A stretch of DNA of 64,000 nt, from the NCBI GenBank assembly GCA_963764465.1, contig CAVXSO010000003.1, forward strand, positions 193,941 through 257,940. Direction: 5' to 3'. The translations under genes and the position numbers were made by a program. This DNA is from JAJXXT01 sp963764465 (GTDB taxonomy: Bacteria > Pseudomonadota > Alphaproteobacteria > Acetobacterales > Acetobacteraceae). The notes beneath the pieces are model-generated. The model searched no databases. It saw only the letters and a program-made list of their open reading frames with translations, and had not been told where the DNA came from. Position 1 is the first letter of the stretch, and each line of letters begins with the position of its first letter. Below are positions 1-8,453 of the stretch, in pieces.

Positions 1-672
1 GTTGTCGCCCTCCGTGAGAAACCCAGCCGAGAGCGACCGGGGCGGCGTGATGCTCCAGCCGGTCAGGATCTTCGCGAAATTGGTGACGTCCGCCTGGGTG
101 TAGCCGGAGGCGGGGGTCACGGTGTGCAGCTCCATGCACTCGCGCGCCAGGTTCTCGTTCAGTCCCTTGTGCCGGCGCTCGCCCACGCGGCTGTCCGGGC
201 CGAAGGACTGCGCGTTGTCCAGGTACATCAGCATCGCGGGGTGGCGCATCACCGCCAGCACCATGTCCTCGAACCTGCCGGTGACGTGCGGGCGGATGGC
301 GGTGCGGACGTAGTCGCCGAGGACGGCGGCGACGAAGGGGCGCTTGAGGCTGACGGTGAAGTGGTTGAACCAGAACCAGACCAGCCGCTCGCGGAACGGC
401 GTGGGCGTGTCCACCAGGTGGTCGCCGATGGCGCGGGCCTCGGCGAGGAAGATGCGGCGCACGCGGTCCGGCTTCAGCTTCTGCTTGCGGTCCAGCGCGT
501 CCTCGCGCAGCGCGATCAGGCCCTGGACGGCGGTGGTGCCGGGCACGCCTGCCAGCCTGTCCGGCTCCTGGAGCTGGCCCCGCAGCCAGGCGGCGGCGTC
601 CGGTGGCGGCGATTCGCCGGCGCGGGGGCCGTAGCCGAAGCGGATGCTGGCCTGGACGGGTTCGAGCGTCAT
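1..672 (-). CDS. DUF1800 family protein, cut by the window edge
   Basis: The reverse-strand frame opens with ATG at 672 and is still open at base 1, giving the first 224 residues; the C-terminal part lies outside the window. Two DUF1800 hallmarks are visible: RERLVWFWFNHFTV (residues 94-107) and NENLARECMELHT (172-184). The biochemical role of this family is unknown; members usually run to about 450-550 aa and often sit beside DUF1501 genes, which cannot be checked here. I see no signal peptide at this N-terminus. It diverges from the EF-G gene and shares a 273-bp upstream region with it. Confidence 0.85.
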   Translation of the reverse strand, partial: MTLEPVQASIRFGYGPRAGESPPPDAAAWLRGQLQEPDRLAGVPGTTAVQGLIALREDALDRKQKLKPDRVRRIFLAEARAIGDHLVDTPTPFRERLVWFWFNHFTVSLKRPFVAAVLGDYVRTAIRPHVTGRFEDMVLAVMRHPAMLMYLDNAQSFGPDSRVGERRHKGLNENLARECMELHTVTPASGYTQADVTNFAKILTGWSITPPRSLSAGFLTEGDN

Positions 673-945
673 GCCCGCCTGTCTACGCCCCTCGCGCGTG
701 ACAGCGTGTGACAAAGAATGAAGTCCCGATGCGGGGGGATGCATGACCGGCGCACCGGGCGGAGGCCAGCCATGCGCCGGCGGGAGCGGTTTCGTGGGCT
801 TGTAACCGTCTTCTCGCTTGCAAAATTAGAGGCGAGCAGGCATTGCGCCGCGCACGCTCGCGCCCGGGTCCGCATCCGGCGCGCCTTTCGTGCTACAAAT
901 ACAGCCGCACGCCCGGCCCGGTGCCGGGACCCCATGGAGGCCACC
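673..945. promoter_or_regulatory. Shared upstream region of DUF1800 and EF-G genes
   Basis: This 273-bp gap between divergent genes must hold both promoters. The best EF-G candidate is TTGTAA (800-805), 17 bp, then AAATTA (823-828); another weak -10 is TACAAA near 893. Neither is strong. The frame of EF-G stays open upstream to 718, but that stretch lacks family similarity and is probably untranslated leader. No riboswitch or attenuator is evident. Confidence 0.3.
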
Positions 946-3033
946 GTGTCCACGACCGCGCTCGACAAGATTCGCAACATCGGCATCACCGCGCATATCG
1001 ATGCCGGCAAGACCACGACGACGGAGCGCATCCTCTACTACACGGGGGTGTCCCATAGGATCGGCGAGGTGCACGACGGCAACACCACGACCGATTACAT
1101 GGAGCAGGAGCGCGAGCGCGGCATCACCATCACCTCCGCCGCGGTGACCTGCGAGTGGAAGAACCACCGCATCAACATCATCGACACGCCCGGCCACATC
1201 GACTTCAACATCGAGGTGAACCGCTCGCTGCGCGTGCTGGACGGCGCGGTGTTCATCATCGAGGGCGTGGCCGGCGTGCAGCCGCAGTCCGAGACCAACT
1301 GGCGCCTTGCGGACCGCTACAACGTGCCGCGCATCATCTTCATCAACAAGCTCGACCGCACCGGCGCGGATTTCTACCGCGCCTTCGCGACGCTGAAGGA
1401 GAAGCTCGACATCGTGGCACTGCCGCTGCAGCTGCCGATCGGCGTCGAGGATCAGTTCCTTGGCGTGGTGGACCTCGTCGAGATGAAGGCGATCGTCTGG
1501 GAGGGCGGCGAGCTCGGCGCCAAGTTCCACGACGAGCCGATCCCCGCCGACCTGATGGAACAGGCCAAGGAGCACCGGCAGAACCTGCTCGACACCGCGC
1601 TCTCGGTCGATGACGCGGCGATGGAGGAGTATTTCGACAAGGGCGACGTTTCGGTGGAGACGCTGAAGCGCTGCATCAAGACCGGCACCATCTCCGGCGC
1701 GTTCCGCCCGGTGCTGTGCGGCACCGCCTTCAAGAACAAGGGCGTGCAGCCGCTTCTTGACGCCGTGCTCGACTACCTGCCCTCGCCGGTGGACGTGCCC
1801 GGCATCGCCATCGCCGCCGCGGAGGGCGAGGACGAGGTCACCGACCACGATCGCCGCCGCATCAAGGCCGATCCCAGCGCTCCCTTTGCCGGCCTCGCCT
1901 TCAAGATCATCAACGACAAGTACGGCACGCTGACCTTCGTGCGCATCTATGCCGGCACGCTGAAGTCCGGCGACACGGTGCTGAACACGACCAAGGAGCA
2001 CAAGGAACGCGTCGGGCGCATGTTCCAGATGCACGCCGACAAGCGCGCCGAGATCAAGGAAGTGGGCGCGGGCGACATCGTCGCCTTCGTCGGCCTCAAG
2101 GACACCGGCACGGGCGACACGCTCGCCGCCGCCGAGGACCCGGTGGTGCTGGAGCGCATGGCCTTCCCGGTGCCGGTGATCGACATCTCGGTCGAGCCGA
2201 AGACCAAGGACAGCGTCGAGAAGATGACGATCGGCCTGCAGAAGCTGGCCGGCGAGGACCCCTCGCTGCGGCTCAAGACGGACCAGGAGACCGGACAGAC
2301 CATCCTCTCCGGCATGGGCGAGCTGCACCTCGAGATCATCATCGACCGGCTGCGGCGCGAATACGGCGTCGAGGCGAATATCGGCGCGCCGCAGGTGGCG
2401 TATCGCGAGACGATCAGCCGCGCGCATACCGAAACCTACACCCACAAGAAGCAGAGCGGCGGTTCCGGCCAGTACGCCGAGGTGAAGATCGTCTTCGAGC
2501 CGCTGGAGCGCAACACCGGCATCGTCTTCGAGAACAAGGTTGTCGGCGGCTCGGTGCCGCGCGAATACATCCCGGCGGTCGAGAAGGGCATCAAGAACCA
2601 GTGCGACACCGGCGTGCTCGCCGGCTTCCCCACCGTGGACTTCAAGTACACGCTGGTGGACGGCAAGTACCATGACGTGGACAGCTCGGCGCTGGCGTTC
2701 GAGATCGCGGCCAGGGCCTGCTTCCGCGAGGGCATGAAGAAGGCCTCGCCGATCATCCTCGAGCCGATCATGGACGTGGAGGTCACGACGCCGAACGACC
2801 ATGTCGGCGACGTGGTGGGCGACCTCAATCGCCGCCGCGGCATGATCCAGACCCAGGAAAGTGCGGGTTCCACCGTCATGGTGCGCGCGCATGTTCCACT
2901 GAAGGAGATGTTCGGCTACATTTCCGACCTGCGCAGCATGACGAAGGGGCGGGCTTCGTTCACCATGCAGTTCCACCACTACGATCCGGTGCCGCGGAAC
3001 ATCGCGGACGAGATCATGGCCAAGAGCGCATGA
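946..3033 (+). CDS. fusA: Translation elongation factor G (free-standing copy)
   Basis: EF-G is the GTPase that drives ribosome translocation and, with RRF, subunit recycling. G1 AHIDAGKT lies at residues 16-23, followed by G2 RGITITSA, G3 DTPGH and G4 NKLD, then EF-G domains II-V with a typical C-terminus; 695 aa is normal. I chose GTG at 946 because GGAGG (936-940) sits 5 nt upstream; an ATG at 934 overlaps that Shine-Dalgarno and would add four residues. In most proteobacteria fusA lies in the str operon between rpsG and tuf. Here the neighbours are DUF1800 and a lipocalin-like gene, so this may be a second EF-G paralogue. Confidence 0.95.
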   Translation: MSTTALDKIRNIGITAHIDAGKTTTTERILYYTGVSHRIGEVHDGNTTTDYMEQERERGITITSAAVTCEWKNHRINIIDTPGHIDFNIEVNRSLRVLDGAVFIIEGVAGVQPQSETNWRLADRYNVPRIIFINKLDRTGADFYRAFATLKEKLDIVALPLQLPIGVEDQFLGVVDLVEMKAIVWEGGELGAKFHDEPIPADLMEQAKEHRQNLLDTALSVDDAAMEEYFDKGDVSVETLKRCIKTGTISGAFRPVLCGTAFKNKGVQPLLDAVLDYLPSPVDVPGIAIAAAEGEDEVTDHDRRRIKADPSAPFAGLAFKIINDKYGTLTFVRIYAGTLKSGDTVLNTTKEHKERVGRMFQMHADKRAEIKEVGAGDIVAFVGLKDTGTGDTLAAAEDPVVLERMAFPVPVIDISVEPKTKDSVEKMTIGLQKLAGEDPSLRLKTDQETGQTILSGMGELHLEIIIDRLRREYGVEANIGAPQVAYRETISRAHTETYTHKKQSGGSGQYAEVKIVFEPLERNTGIVFENKVVGGSVPREYIPAVEKGIKNQCDTGVLAGFPTVDFKYTLVDGKYHDVDSSALAFEIAARACFREGMKKASPIILEPIMDVEVTTPNDHVGDVVGDLNRRRGMIQTQESAGSTVMVRAHVPLKEMFGYISDLRSMTKGRASFTMQFHHYDPVPRNIADEIMAKSA

Positions 3034-3061
3034 CGGCTGCCGCCACCGGCGGACGGGGCGC

Positions 3062-3083
3062 TTCGGCCTTGCTTGGGGCCGAA
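3062..3083 (+). terminator. Hairpin after EF-G gene
   Basis: TTCGGCC (3062-3068) pairs perfectly with GGCCGAA (3077-3083) around an 8-nt loop, 28 nt after the EF-G stop. No U-tract follows, so it is a weak intrinsic terminator or a 3'-end stabilising stem. Confidence 0.4.
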
Positions 3084-3174
3084 ACCGGGCGGTTCGCCGC
3101 CGGGGTGCGGGCCTAGGATGGAGCAGCCGCGCCTTCACTGGCGGCGCGGGCGTTCGGCCCCGGAGACGGGGACG

Positions 3175-3426
3175 ATGGAATGGATCGGACTGGACGACGC
3201 GGGCGACGCCATCGCCCGCGTCGTTCGTCTTCTGGGGCCGGTCAGCGAGGGCTGGCGGGTCTATCCCGCCGTGGCGCTGGACGACGAGGCGCGGCTGATC
3301 GAGCTCAGGCCCAAGCCGCCGGAGGGCGAGGACTGGCTCGCCTGCGTCGGCGGCCAGGTGGTCGGCCGCGCGGCCTTCGCGATGACCGCCGTACGGACGG
3401 CCGAGGCGGCGCTGGGGGCGGCGTGA
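3175..3426 (+). CDS. Small hypothetical protein (83 aa)
   Basis: An acidic, soluble 83-residue protein beginning MEWIGLDDAGDAIARVV. I do not recognise a family. The start at ATG 3175 is preferred over in-frame codons further up (the frame is open from 3073) because the upstream extension is rich in Pro, Arg and Gly and looks like translated spacer. The region before 3175 has only a weak GGGGAC ribosome site. It ends 30 bp before the lipocalin-like gene and is probably cotranscribed with it. No catalytic motif, signal peptide or membrane span is visible. Confidence 0.5.
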   Translation: MEWIGLDDAGDAIARVVRLLGPVSEGWRVYPAVALDDEARLIELRPKPPEGEDWLACVGGQVVGRAAFAMTAVRTAEAALGAA

Positions 3427-3456
3427 CAGGAGTTCTCGCGACAAGGGGGACGGTCC

Positions 3457-3885
3457 ATGACTGACAACGATGCGCCGCCTTCGCTGCTCGGCATGTGGGA
3501 ACTCGTGTCCCTCGTGGCGCGCCTGCCGGACGGTTCGATCGTTGAGCCGTGGGGGGAGCGGCCGCCCGGGCGCATCACTTACAGCGAAGGCGGCCAGGTG
3601 ATGGCGCTGATCGTGAGCGACCGTGGCGGCAATGCCGGCGGGGAGCCGGGCGATCCCTTGGCCCGGGGGGAGTTCGCCGCCTATTTCGGCACCTACGACA
3701 TCGATGCCCCCTCGGCCACGGTCATCCACCACGTCGTCGCTTCCCTGCGGGGCAAGCCGGCGTCCCCTGAGCTGCGGCGCCGTTACGAATTTGTCGATGG
3801 CAACCTGGTGCTGAGCTTTCCGTGGACGTTCGAGGGAAAGCCGGTCGAGAACCGTCTTGTGTGGAAGCGGGTTGCAACGCCGTAG
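3457..3885 (+). CDS. Lipocalin-like domain protein
   Basis: A 142-aa protein with the layout of the lipocalin-like family Lipocalin_5: N-terminal LLGMWELVSL (residues 10-19), then RITYSEGGQVMALI in the second strand, and a C-terminal EFVDGNLVLSFPW segment. These small beta-barrels are thought to bind small hydrophobic ligands; their substrates are mostly unknown. There is no signal peptide, so it should be cytoplasmic. It follows the 83-aa gene by 30 bp and is convergent with the ABC importer operon. The family call is good; the ligand cannot be inferred. Confidence 0.75.
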   Translation: MTDNDAPPSLLGMWELVSLVARLPDGSIVEPWGERPPGRITYSEGGQVMALIVSDRGGNAGGEPGDPLARGEFAAYFGTYDIDAPSATVIHHVVASLRGKPASPELRRRYEFVDGNLVLSFPWTFEGKPVENRLVWKRVATP

Positions 3886-4027
3886 CGGGGATACGCGGCA
3901 ACAGAGGCGTCAGGCAGGGACCGCGAGGCGCAGGCAGCCCTCGCCCGGCATGCCTGCGATCTCCGCCGGCCAGGAGCCGCTCCGCACGCAAGGCAGGCAG
4001 CACGGTCATGGCGCGGAAACTGCGACG

Positions 4028-4831
4028 CTACTCCTTCACGCCCCCCGCGGTGAGGCCGCGCACCAGGTAGCGCCGCGTGAGCATGGTGAAGGCGAGCACG
4101 GGCAGCAGCACCAGCACGCCGGCGGCGGCGATCTTGCCCCACTCCCATCCCGCGTACTGCATGAAGTTCACGATCGCGACCGGCGCTGTCATCGCGTTGG
4201 TGCGCGTGAGGATGAGCGCGAAGAAGAAATCGTTCCACGACATGATGAAGCAGAGAATGCCGGTCGCCGCGAGCCCCGGCGCCGAGAGCGGCAGCACCAC
4301 GCGCAGGAACGCGGCCCAGACACCCGCGCCGTCGATCCAGGCCGCCTCCTCCAGCGCGCGCGGAATGGCGGCGAAGAAGCTGCGCATGGTCCAGATCACC
4401 ATGGCGAGATCGAAGGTGAGGTAGACCAGCACCAGCCCGCTCACCGTGTCGATCAGCCCGAGCCAGCTGAAGGCCAGGAAGAACGGCACGGTGAAGGCGA
4501 TCGGCGGGGCCATGCGCGAGACCAGCACCCACATCGCGATCGCGCCGCGCCGGCGCACGCCGCCGCGGGTGAGCGCGTAGGCCGCCGGCACGCCCAGCAG
4601 CAGCGAGAGCAGTGTCGCGACCGTGCTCGCGACGAGGCTGTTGGCGAAGGAGGCGGGGAAGCCGCCACCGGCCAGTGCCGCGTAGTTGGCGAAGGTCGGT
4701 TCGAACGCGCCGCCGGTGATGGAGGCCTCGGTGCGGAACGACATCTGCAGCAGCCACAGCGCTGGCGCCAGCACCAGCAGCAGCAGCGCGCTTGCCGTCC
4801 ACTCGGCCGTGTGGCGTGAGCGCCTAGGCAT
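4028..4831 (-). CDS. ABC sugar transporter permease (MalG/UgpE type)
   Basis: A 267-aa inner-membrane protein with about six hydrophobic spans. The cytoplasmic loop carries the EAA motif EEAAWIDGAGVWAAFLRVVLP, where the ATPase docks. It belongs to the second-permease (MalG/UgpE-like) class of CUT1 importers for sugars, oligosaccharides or glycerol phosphates. Its start overlaps the stop of the partner permease by 8 nt (ATG at 4831, partner stop at 4824), so translation is probably coupled. It is the last gene of the operon; no ATPase gene follows. Substrate unknown. Confidence 0.88.
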   Translation of the reverse strand: MPRRSRHTAEWTASALLLLVLAPALWLLQMSFRTEASITGGAFEPTFANYAALAGGGFPASFANSLVASTVATLLSLLLGVPAAYALTRGGVRRRGAIAMWVLVSRMAPPIAFTVPFFLAFSWLGLIDTVSGLVLVYLTFDLAMVIWTMRSFFAAIPRALEEAAWIDGAGVWAAFLRVVLPLSAPGLAATGILCFIMSWNDFFFALILTRTNAMTAPVAIVNFMQYAGWEWGKIAAAGVLVLLPVLAFTMLTRRYLVRGLTAGGVKE

Positions 4832-5723
4832 CCTCGTGCCGCCCGAAGCCGAGGCGCCCGATCGCGAGGCTCAGCAGGAACACGCCGGCGACCATCATGG
4901 TGGCGATGGCGCTGCCATAACCCCAGTAGGCGAAATTGAAGGTCTGAACGAAGGCGTAATAATTCGTCACCTCCGTCGCCTGGCCCGGCCCGCCATCGGT
5001 CAGCACGTAGATCAGCGGAAACGCCTTGATGCTGTCGATCAGCCGGAACAGCACGGCGACGGTGAGTGCCGGGCGCAGGAAGGGCAGGCGGACATGCCAG
5101 AAAAGCTGCGCGCCGCTCGCGCCGTCGATGCGCGCCGCCTCGATCTGCTCCTGCGGCATCATCTGCAACGCGGCCAGCACCATCAGCATGGTGAAGGGGA
5201 ACCACTCCCAGCTGTCCGCGACCGCGATCACCGGCAGCGCGGTCGCGGGATCGGTGACCAGCGAGCCGGGGTGCAGGCCGAACGCACCGAGCAGCGTGTA
5301 GACCGGGCTGACATCGGGCGTGGTGAGCACCTTCCAGACGATCGCGACCACGATCGGCGGCAGCACCATCGGCACCAGGAAGCCGGTGCGAAGCACCTCC
5401 ATCCACCGCGAGTCGATGTCGAGAAGCAGCGCCAGCGCCACGCCAACGATCGTCTGCATCGCGACGGTGAGGACGGAGAGCTCGACCTGCAGCAGCACCG
5501 AGTGGGGAAAGCTGCTGTGCCACAGTGCCTGGATGTAATTGCCGAGCGGGTGGGAGAAGTCGAGCCCGCTGCCCGGCGTCACCGGTGTGAGCGGCGTGAG
5601 GCTGGTGGCGACGAGATAGACCGCCGGTGCCACGGTGACGGCCGCGAGCACGAGCAGCGCCGGTGCCAGGCCGAGCAGGAAGGCGCGGCGCTGCGCGCGG
5701 GCCCAGCCGGCGCCCGCGCTCAT
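4824..5723 (-). CDS. ABC sugar transporter permease (MalF/UgpA type)
   Basis: A 299-aa permease with six predicted membrane spans and the coupling-loop motif EAARIDGASGAQLFWHVRLP. With the downstream permease it would form the heterodimeric channel of a CUT1-type importer. It starts 10 bp after the substrate-binding protein gene and overlaps the next permease by 8 nt, so the three genes form a tight operon. A dedicated ATP-binding subunit is missing; a shared UgpC/MsmK-like ATPase elsewhere would be needed. Confidence 0.88.
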   Translation of the reverse strand: MSAGAGWARAQRRAFLLGLAPALLVLAAVTVAPAVYLVATSLTPLTPVTPGSGLDFSHPLGNYIQALWHSSFPHSVLLQVELSVLTVAMQTIVGVALALLLDIDSRWMEVLRTGFLVPMVLPPIVVAIVWKVLTTPDVSPVYTLLGAFGLHPGSLVTDPATALPVIAVADSWEWFPFTMLMVLAALQMMPQEQIEAARIDGASGAQLFWHVRLPFLRPALTVAVLFRLIDSIKAFPLIYVLTDGGPGQATEVTNYYAFVQTFNFAYWGYGSAIATMMVAGVFLLSLAIGRLGFGRHEDA

Positions 5724-5733
5724 GCGCCCTGTG

Positions 5734-7062
5734 TCAGAGCTTGACGCCGGCGCGGCGCAGCGCCTCGAGCGAGTTTGCCTGCGCGTCCTTCATCGCCTGG
5801 GCCGGTTTTTTCTCGCCGGAGATCACGCTCTGCAGCGCGATGTCGATCTGCCGGTCGATCTGCGGGTAGGCGGGGACGGTGCGGTAGGCCATGTAGCCGT
5901 GCGCCGCGATTTCCAGCGTGTCGAGATACATCTTCGCCACGTCGAAGCCGTTGTAGTCGAGCTTGGCGTGATATTCCGGAAGATCAATGACCGAGCGGCG
6001 CGTCACGGAGCTGAAGCCCTGCTCGCGGAACATGCGCAGGAGAAGCGGCTTCGACATCGCCCAGGAAATGAACTGCCACGCGGCCTCCTTCTTGCGCGAG
6101 CCGGCGGGGATGCCCCAGCCATGGGTCGCGACCTGCGGGAAGCGCCCGGCGGGCCCCTGCGGGAACAGCGAGTAGGCGGCGGTCGGCGCCGAGGCGTTGC
6201 CCTTCTGCGCCATCTGCACGACGAAGGCCTCGTTCTCCGTGGTGTAGATCGCCTTCGCCGCCTTCAGCGAGGCGACGACCTGGTCGTAGGTGTAGGACAG
6301 CGCGCCCTTCGGGCCGTAATCGCGCACCATGGTGGCGAAGAACTCGGCGGCCTGCACCGCCTGCGGCGTGTCGAGCACCGGCGTCAGGTCGTGCGGCGGC
6401 GCGCGGAAGATGTTGCCCCCGAAGCCCTGGAGATAGCCGATGAAGGTCCAGCCGTAATGATTCTCGATGGTGAAGCCCGGCAGCCCGTCCTTGCCGGAGA
6501 CGGCCGCGAGCATCTTGCGCATATCGTCGAAGCTGTCGGGCATCGTCATGCCGGCGGCCTTGATCAGGTCGTAGCGCGCGGCGCCGCCCATCATGATGTC
6601 GCCGATCCAGGGAATGGCGCAGAGCCTGCCCTGCGGGTCGCGGAACGCCCCGGTGAGGCCGGGCAGGAAATCCTTGGCGTCCCAGTCGGCTGGCGTGAGC
6701 TTCGGGTTGGCGATGAAGGAATTGAGCGGCGTCACCCAGCCGGCGCCGATCCAGCGGCCGACATAGATGAAGGTGACATTGATGACGTCGTAGGCATCGC
6801 TCTTCGTCGCCAGCGCGATGTCCATGCGCTGGTTGTAGATGGGAAAGGCCGGCGTCGTGTAGACGACGCGCGCGCCGGTCTCGGCCTCGAACTCGGGGAT
6901 GTATTTGCCGAGGAACTGCGGATAGGGCGCGTTCCAGCACGAGACGTTGAGCGTGACGCCGGAGAGCGGCTTGGCCCCCACCGCGGCCGGTGCCTTGCCT
7001 GGAAGCGTCAGAAGTCCCGCGGCCCCGGAAATGACCGCCCGACGACGCAGCCTGATGCCCAT
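5734..7062 (-). CDS. ABC sugar transporter, periplasmic substrate-binding protein
   Basis: A 442-aa family 1 extracellular solute-binding protein. I start it at ATG 7062, after GGGGAGCGG, although the frame is open further up. The N-terminus reads MGIRLRRRAVISGAAGLL, a twin-arginine-like or Sec signal peptide (RRR then a hydrophobic stretch), consistent with periplasmic export. The body has the usual layout of these proteins, including FVVQMAQKGNASA and WGIPAGSRKKEAAWQFISW in the C-terminal lobe. It is first in the importer operon. The ligand is probably a carbohydrate or polyol by class, but this is not determined by the sequence. Confidence 0.85.
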   Translation of the reverse strand: MGIRLRRRAVISGAAGLLTLPGKAPAAVGAKPLSGVTLNVSCWNAPYPQFLGKYIPEFEAETGARVVYTTPAFPIYNQRMDIALATKSDAYDVINVTFIYVGRWIGAGWVTPLNSFIANPKLTPADWDAKDFLPGLTGAFRDPQGRLCAIPWIGDIMMGGAARYDLIKAAGMTMPDSFDDMRKMLAAVSGKDGLPGFTIENHYGWTFIGYLQGFGGNIFRAPPHDLTPVLDTPQAVQAAEFFATMVRDYGPKGALSYTYDQVVASLKAAKAIYTTENEAFVVQMAQKGNASAPTAAYSLFPQGPAGRFPQVATHGWGIPAGSRKKEAAWQFISWAMSKPLLLRMFREQGFSSVTRRSVIDLPEYHAKLDYNGFDVAKMYLDTLEIAAHGYMAYRTVPAYPQIDRQIDIALQSVISGEKKPAQAMKDAQANSLEALRRAGVKL

Positions 7063-7135
7063 CGTTCCGCTCCCCTCATGGGTGCCGCGTTGTCCGCGGT
7101 CGCCGATGCCGCCATGATGCGTGGGATGGGTGGCC

Positions 7136-7170
7136 TTGACAAGAGAGCCGTGCCAGTCGGTTGTGTTTTG
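7136..7170 (+). promoter_or_regulatory. Candidate promoter in the 7062-7179 divergent gap
   Basis: A consensus TTGACA lies at 7136-7141, about 40 nt before the start of the rightward gene; the matching -10 (GGTTGT or TTGTGT) is poor. On the other strand TTGTCA overlaps the same spot, with CATCAT 17 bp on, which could serve the importer operon. Both are tentative. Confidence 0.3.
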
Positions 7171-7178
7171 ATGGTGCA

Positions 7179-7829
7179 ATGATGTCCGAGCGTGCGATGC
7201 TTACAGCCCGCCTGTCCCGCGAACTCGGCGACCCCGCGATCGCCGGCGAACTCGCGGCCATCATCGAGGAGGAGGCGCTCGGCTGGACGGCGCCGGCCAT
7301 CCCGGTCGCGCGCATCGGGCATGTCTTCGGCTTCACCTTCGGCAACCGCATGGCGCCCAATGCCAACCGCGTGCCCGGCCCGGTGAACGAGGCGCTCGCG
7401 GGGGTTGCGTGCGCGCTGCACAGGGCGACCGCCGCGCCCATCCTCGCGCAATGGGAAGTGGCGGAGGCCGCCGCCGCGAGCCTGCCCGAAGGCGTGGTGA
7501 CGCCGATCTACCCTGGCCGCGACGAGCGCGGCGAGCCGGTCTATCTCAGCACCGGCGGCGTGCTGGAGGAAATCGCGCGACACCGCGCGCCCGCCTCGTT
7601 CGGGGTGGTCGGCATCGTCGCCTTCGCCGACCACATGGCGCGCTGCGTGACCACGGCCCGCCGGCTTGGCTTCGACGCCTACGCGCCGGAGGGCGTGGCG
7701 ATGCCGGCGGAGTACGATCCGCTCTCCGGCCAGGCGTGGTGCCGCGACCGGCTCGCCTACCTGCTGCACGACCTCATGATCCGCATCACGGAGCGGCGCG
7801 CGATGGTGATCGCGGCATCGCGTCGCTGA
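7179..7829 (+). CDS. Conserved hypothetical protein (216 aa)
   Basis: A soluble protein of 216 aa starting at ATG 7179 (or 7182). The second half contains YLSTGGVLEEIARHR and GVVGIVAFADHMARCVTTARRLGFDAYAP. This arrangement, a conserved loop then a hydrophobic strand with a His-x3-Arg helix, recalls YdcF/DUF218-type Rossmann-like proteins, but the match is by eye and weak. It diverges from the importer operon and converges on the XRE-cupin regulator with 6 bp between stops. No function is assigned. Confidence 0.6.
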   Translation: MMSERAMLTARLSRELGDPAIAGELAAIIEEEALGWTAPAIPVARIGHVFGFTFGNRMAPNANRVPGPVNEALAGVACALHRATAAPILAQWEVAEAAAASLPEGVVTPIYPGRDERGEPVYLSTGGVLEEIARHRAPASFGVVGIVAFADHMARCVTTARRLGFDAYAPEGVAMPAEYDPLSGQAWCRDRLAYLLHDLMIRITERRAMVIAASRR

Positions 7830-7835
7830 GGCCGC

Positions 7836-8426
7836 TCATTCCCGCGCCGCGGCCAGGAGGTAGTGGCAGGCGACCTTGTCCGAGGCGTTGGCGAAGATGC
7901 GCTCGGCCGGGTGGCCGATCGCGATGCAGTCACCGGATTCGAGGCGATGCGTCTCGCCCCCCTCGGTGAAGTCCAGCCTGCCGGCCAGCACCCAGAGGCA
8001 CTGGCCGCGCGCATCGAGGCACGCGCCGGCGGGGTAGGCCACGCGGGCGCCGGGCGGCAGCTCGACATGGGTGAGCTCCGGCGTGCCCTCCGGCGAGACG
8101 GCGCGGCGGACATAGCCGGTCTCGGGGTCGCGCCAGACCGTCTGCTCGGCGCGGCGGCGCAGGCGGCGGGGGCCTTCCGCGTCCGCCTCCGCGCGGGCGA
8201 GCAGGGCGGAGAGCGGCAGGCCGAACGCGGCAGACAGGCGGGCGAGCAGCACGGCCGTCGGGCTTGCCTCGGCGCGCTCGATGCGGCTGATCATGGCGCG
8301 GGAGACGCCGGCGCGGGCGGCGAGTTCCGCAAGGGACCAGTTTCGCGCCTCCCGCTCCCGCCGCAGGCGCTCGGCGAGGGCGGATTCCGGGAAGCCGGCG
8401 CTGCCGATATCTTGCATGTGCGACAT
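7836..8426 (-). CDS. XRE-family regulator with C-terminal cupin domain
   Basis: A 196-aa two-domain regulator. Residues about 15-70 form a helix-turn-helix (LAELAARAGVSRAMISRIER), and the last 80 residues form a cupin barrel (VAYPAGACLDARGQCLWVLAG). Such XRE-cupin proteins (PuuR/HipB-SutR type) sense small metabolites through the cupin and repress nearby genes. The ATG at 8426 gives MSHMQDIGSAG; a second ATG at 8417 is possible. CATGT-GCG-ACATG (8415-8427) overlaps these start codons and could be a weak operator. The divergent GHNGGPP gene begins within 30 bp, so both promoters share very little space. Confidence 0.88.
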   Translation of the reverse strand: MSHMQDIGSAGFPESALAERLRREREARNWSLAELAARAGVSRAMISRIERAEASPTAVLLARLSAAFGLPLSALLARAEADAEGPRRLRRRAEQTVWRDPETGYVRRAVSPEGTPELTHVELPPGARVAYPAGACLDARGQCLWVLAGRLDFTEGGETHRLESGDCIAIGHPAERIFANASDKVACHYLLAAARE

Positions 8427-8453
8427 GCGTCCATCATAGTGAACGCCATCGCC

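Noticed and set aside
826..3732. Very long reverse-strand frame opposite the EF-G gene
   Set aside because: It is antisense to a clear EF-G gene; high G+C leaves few stop codons. The His/Arg/Val-rich composition is typical of a shadow frame.
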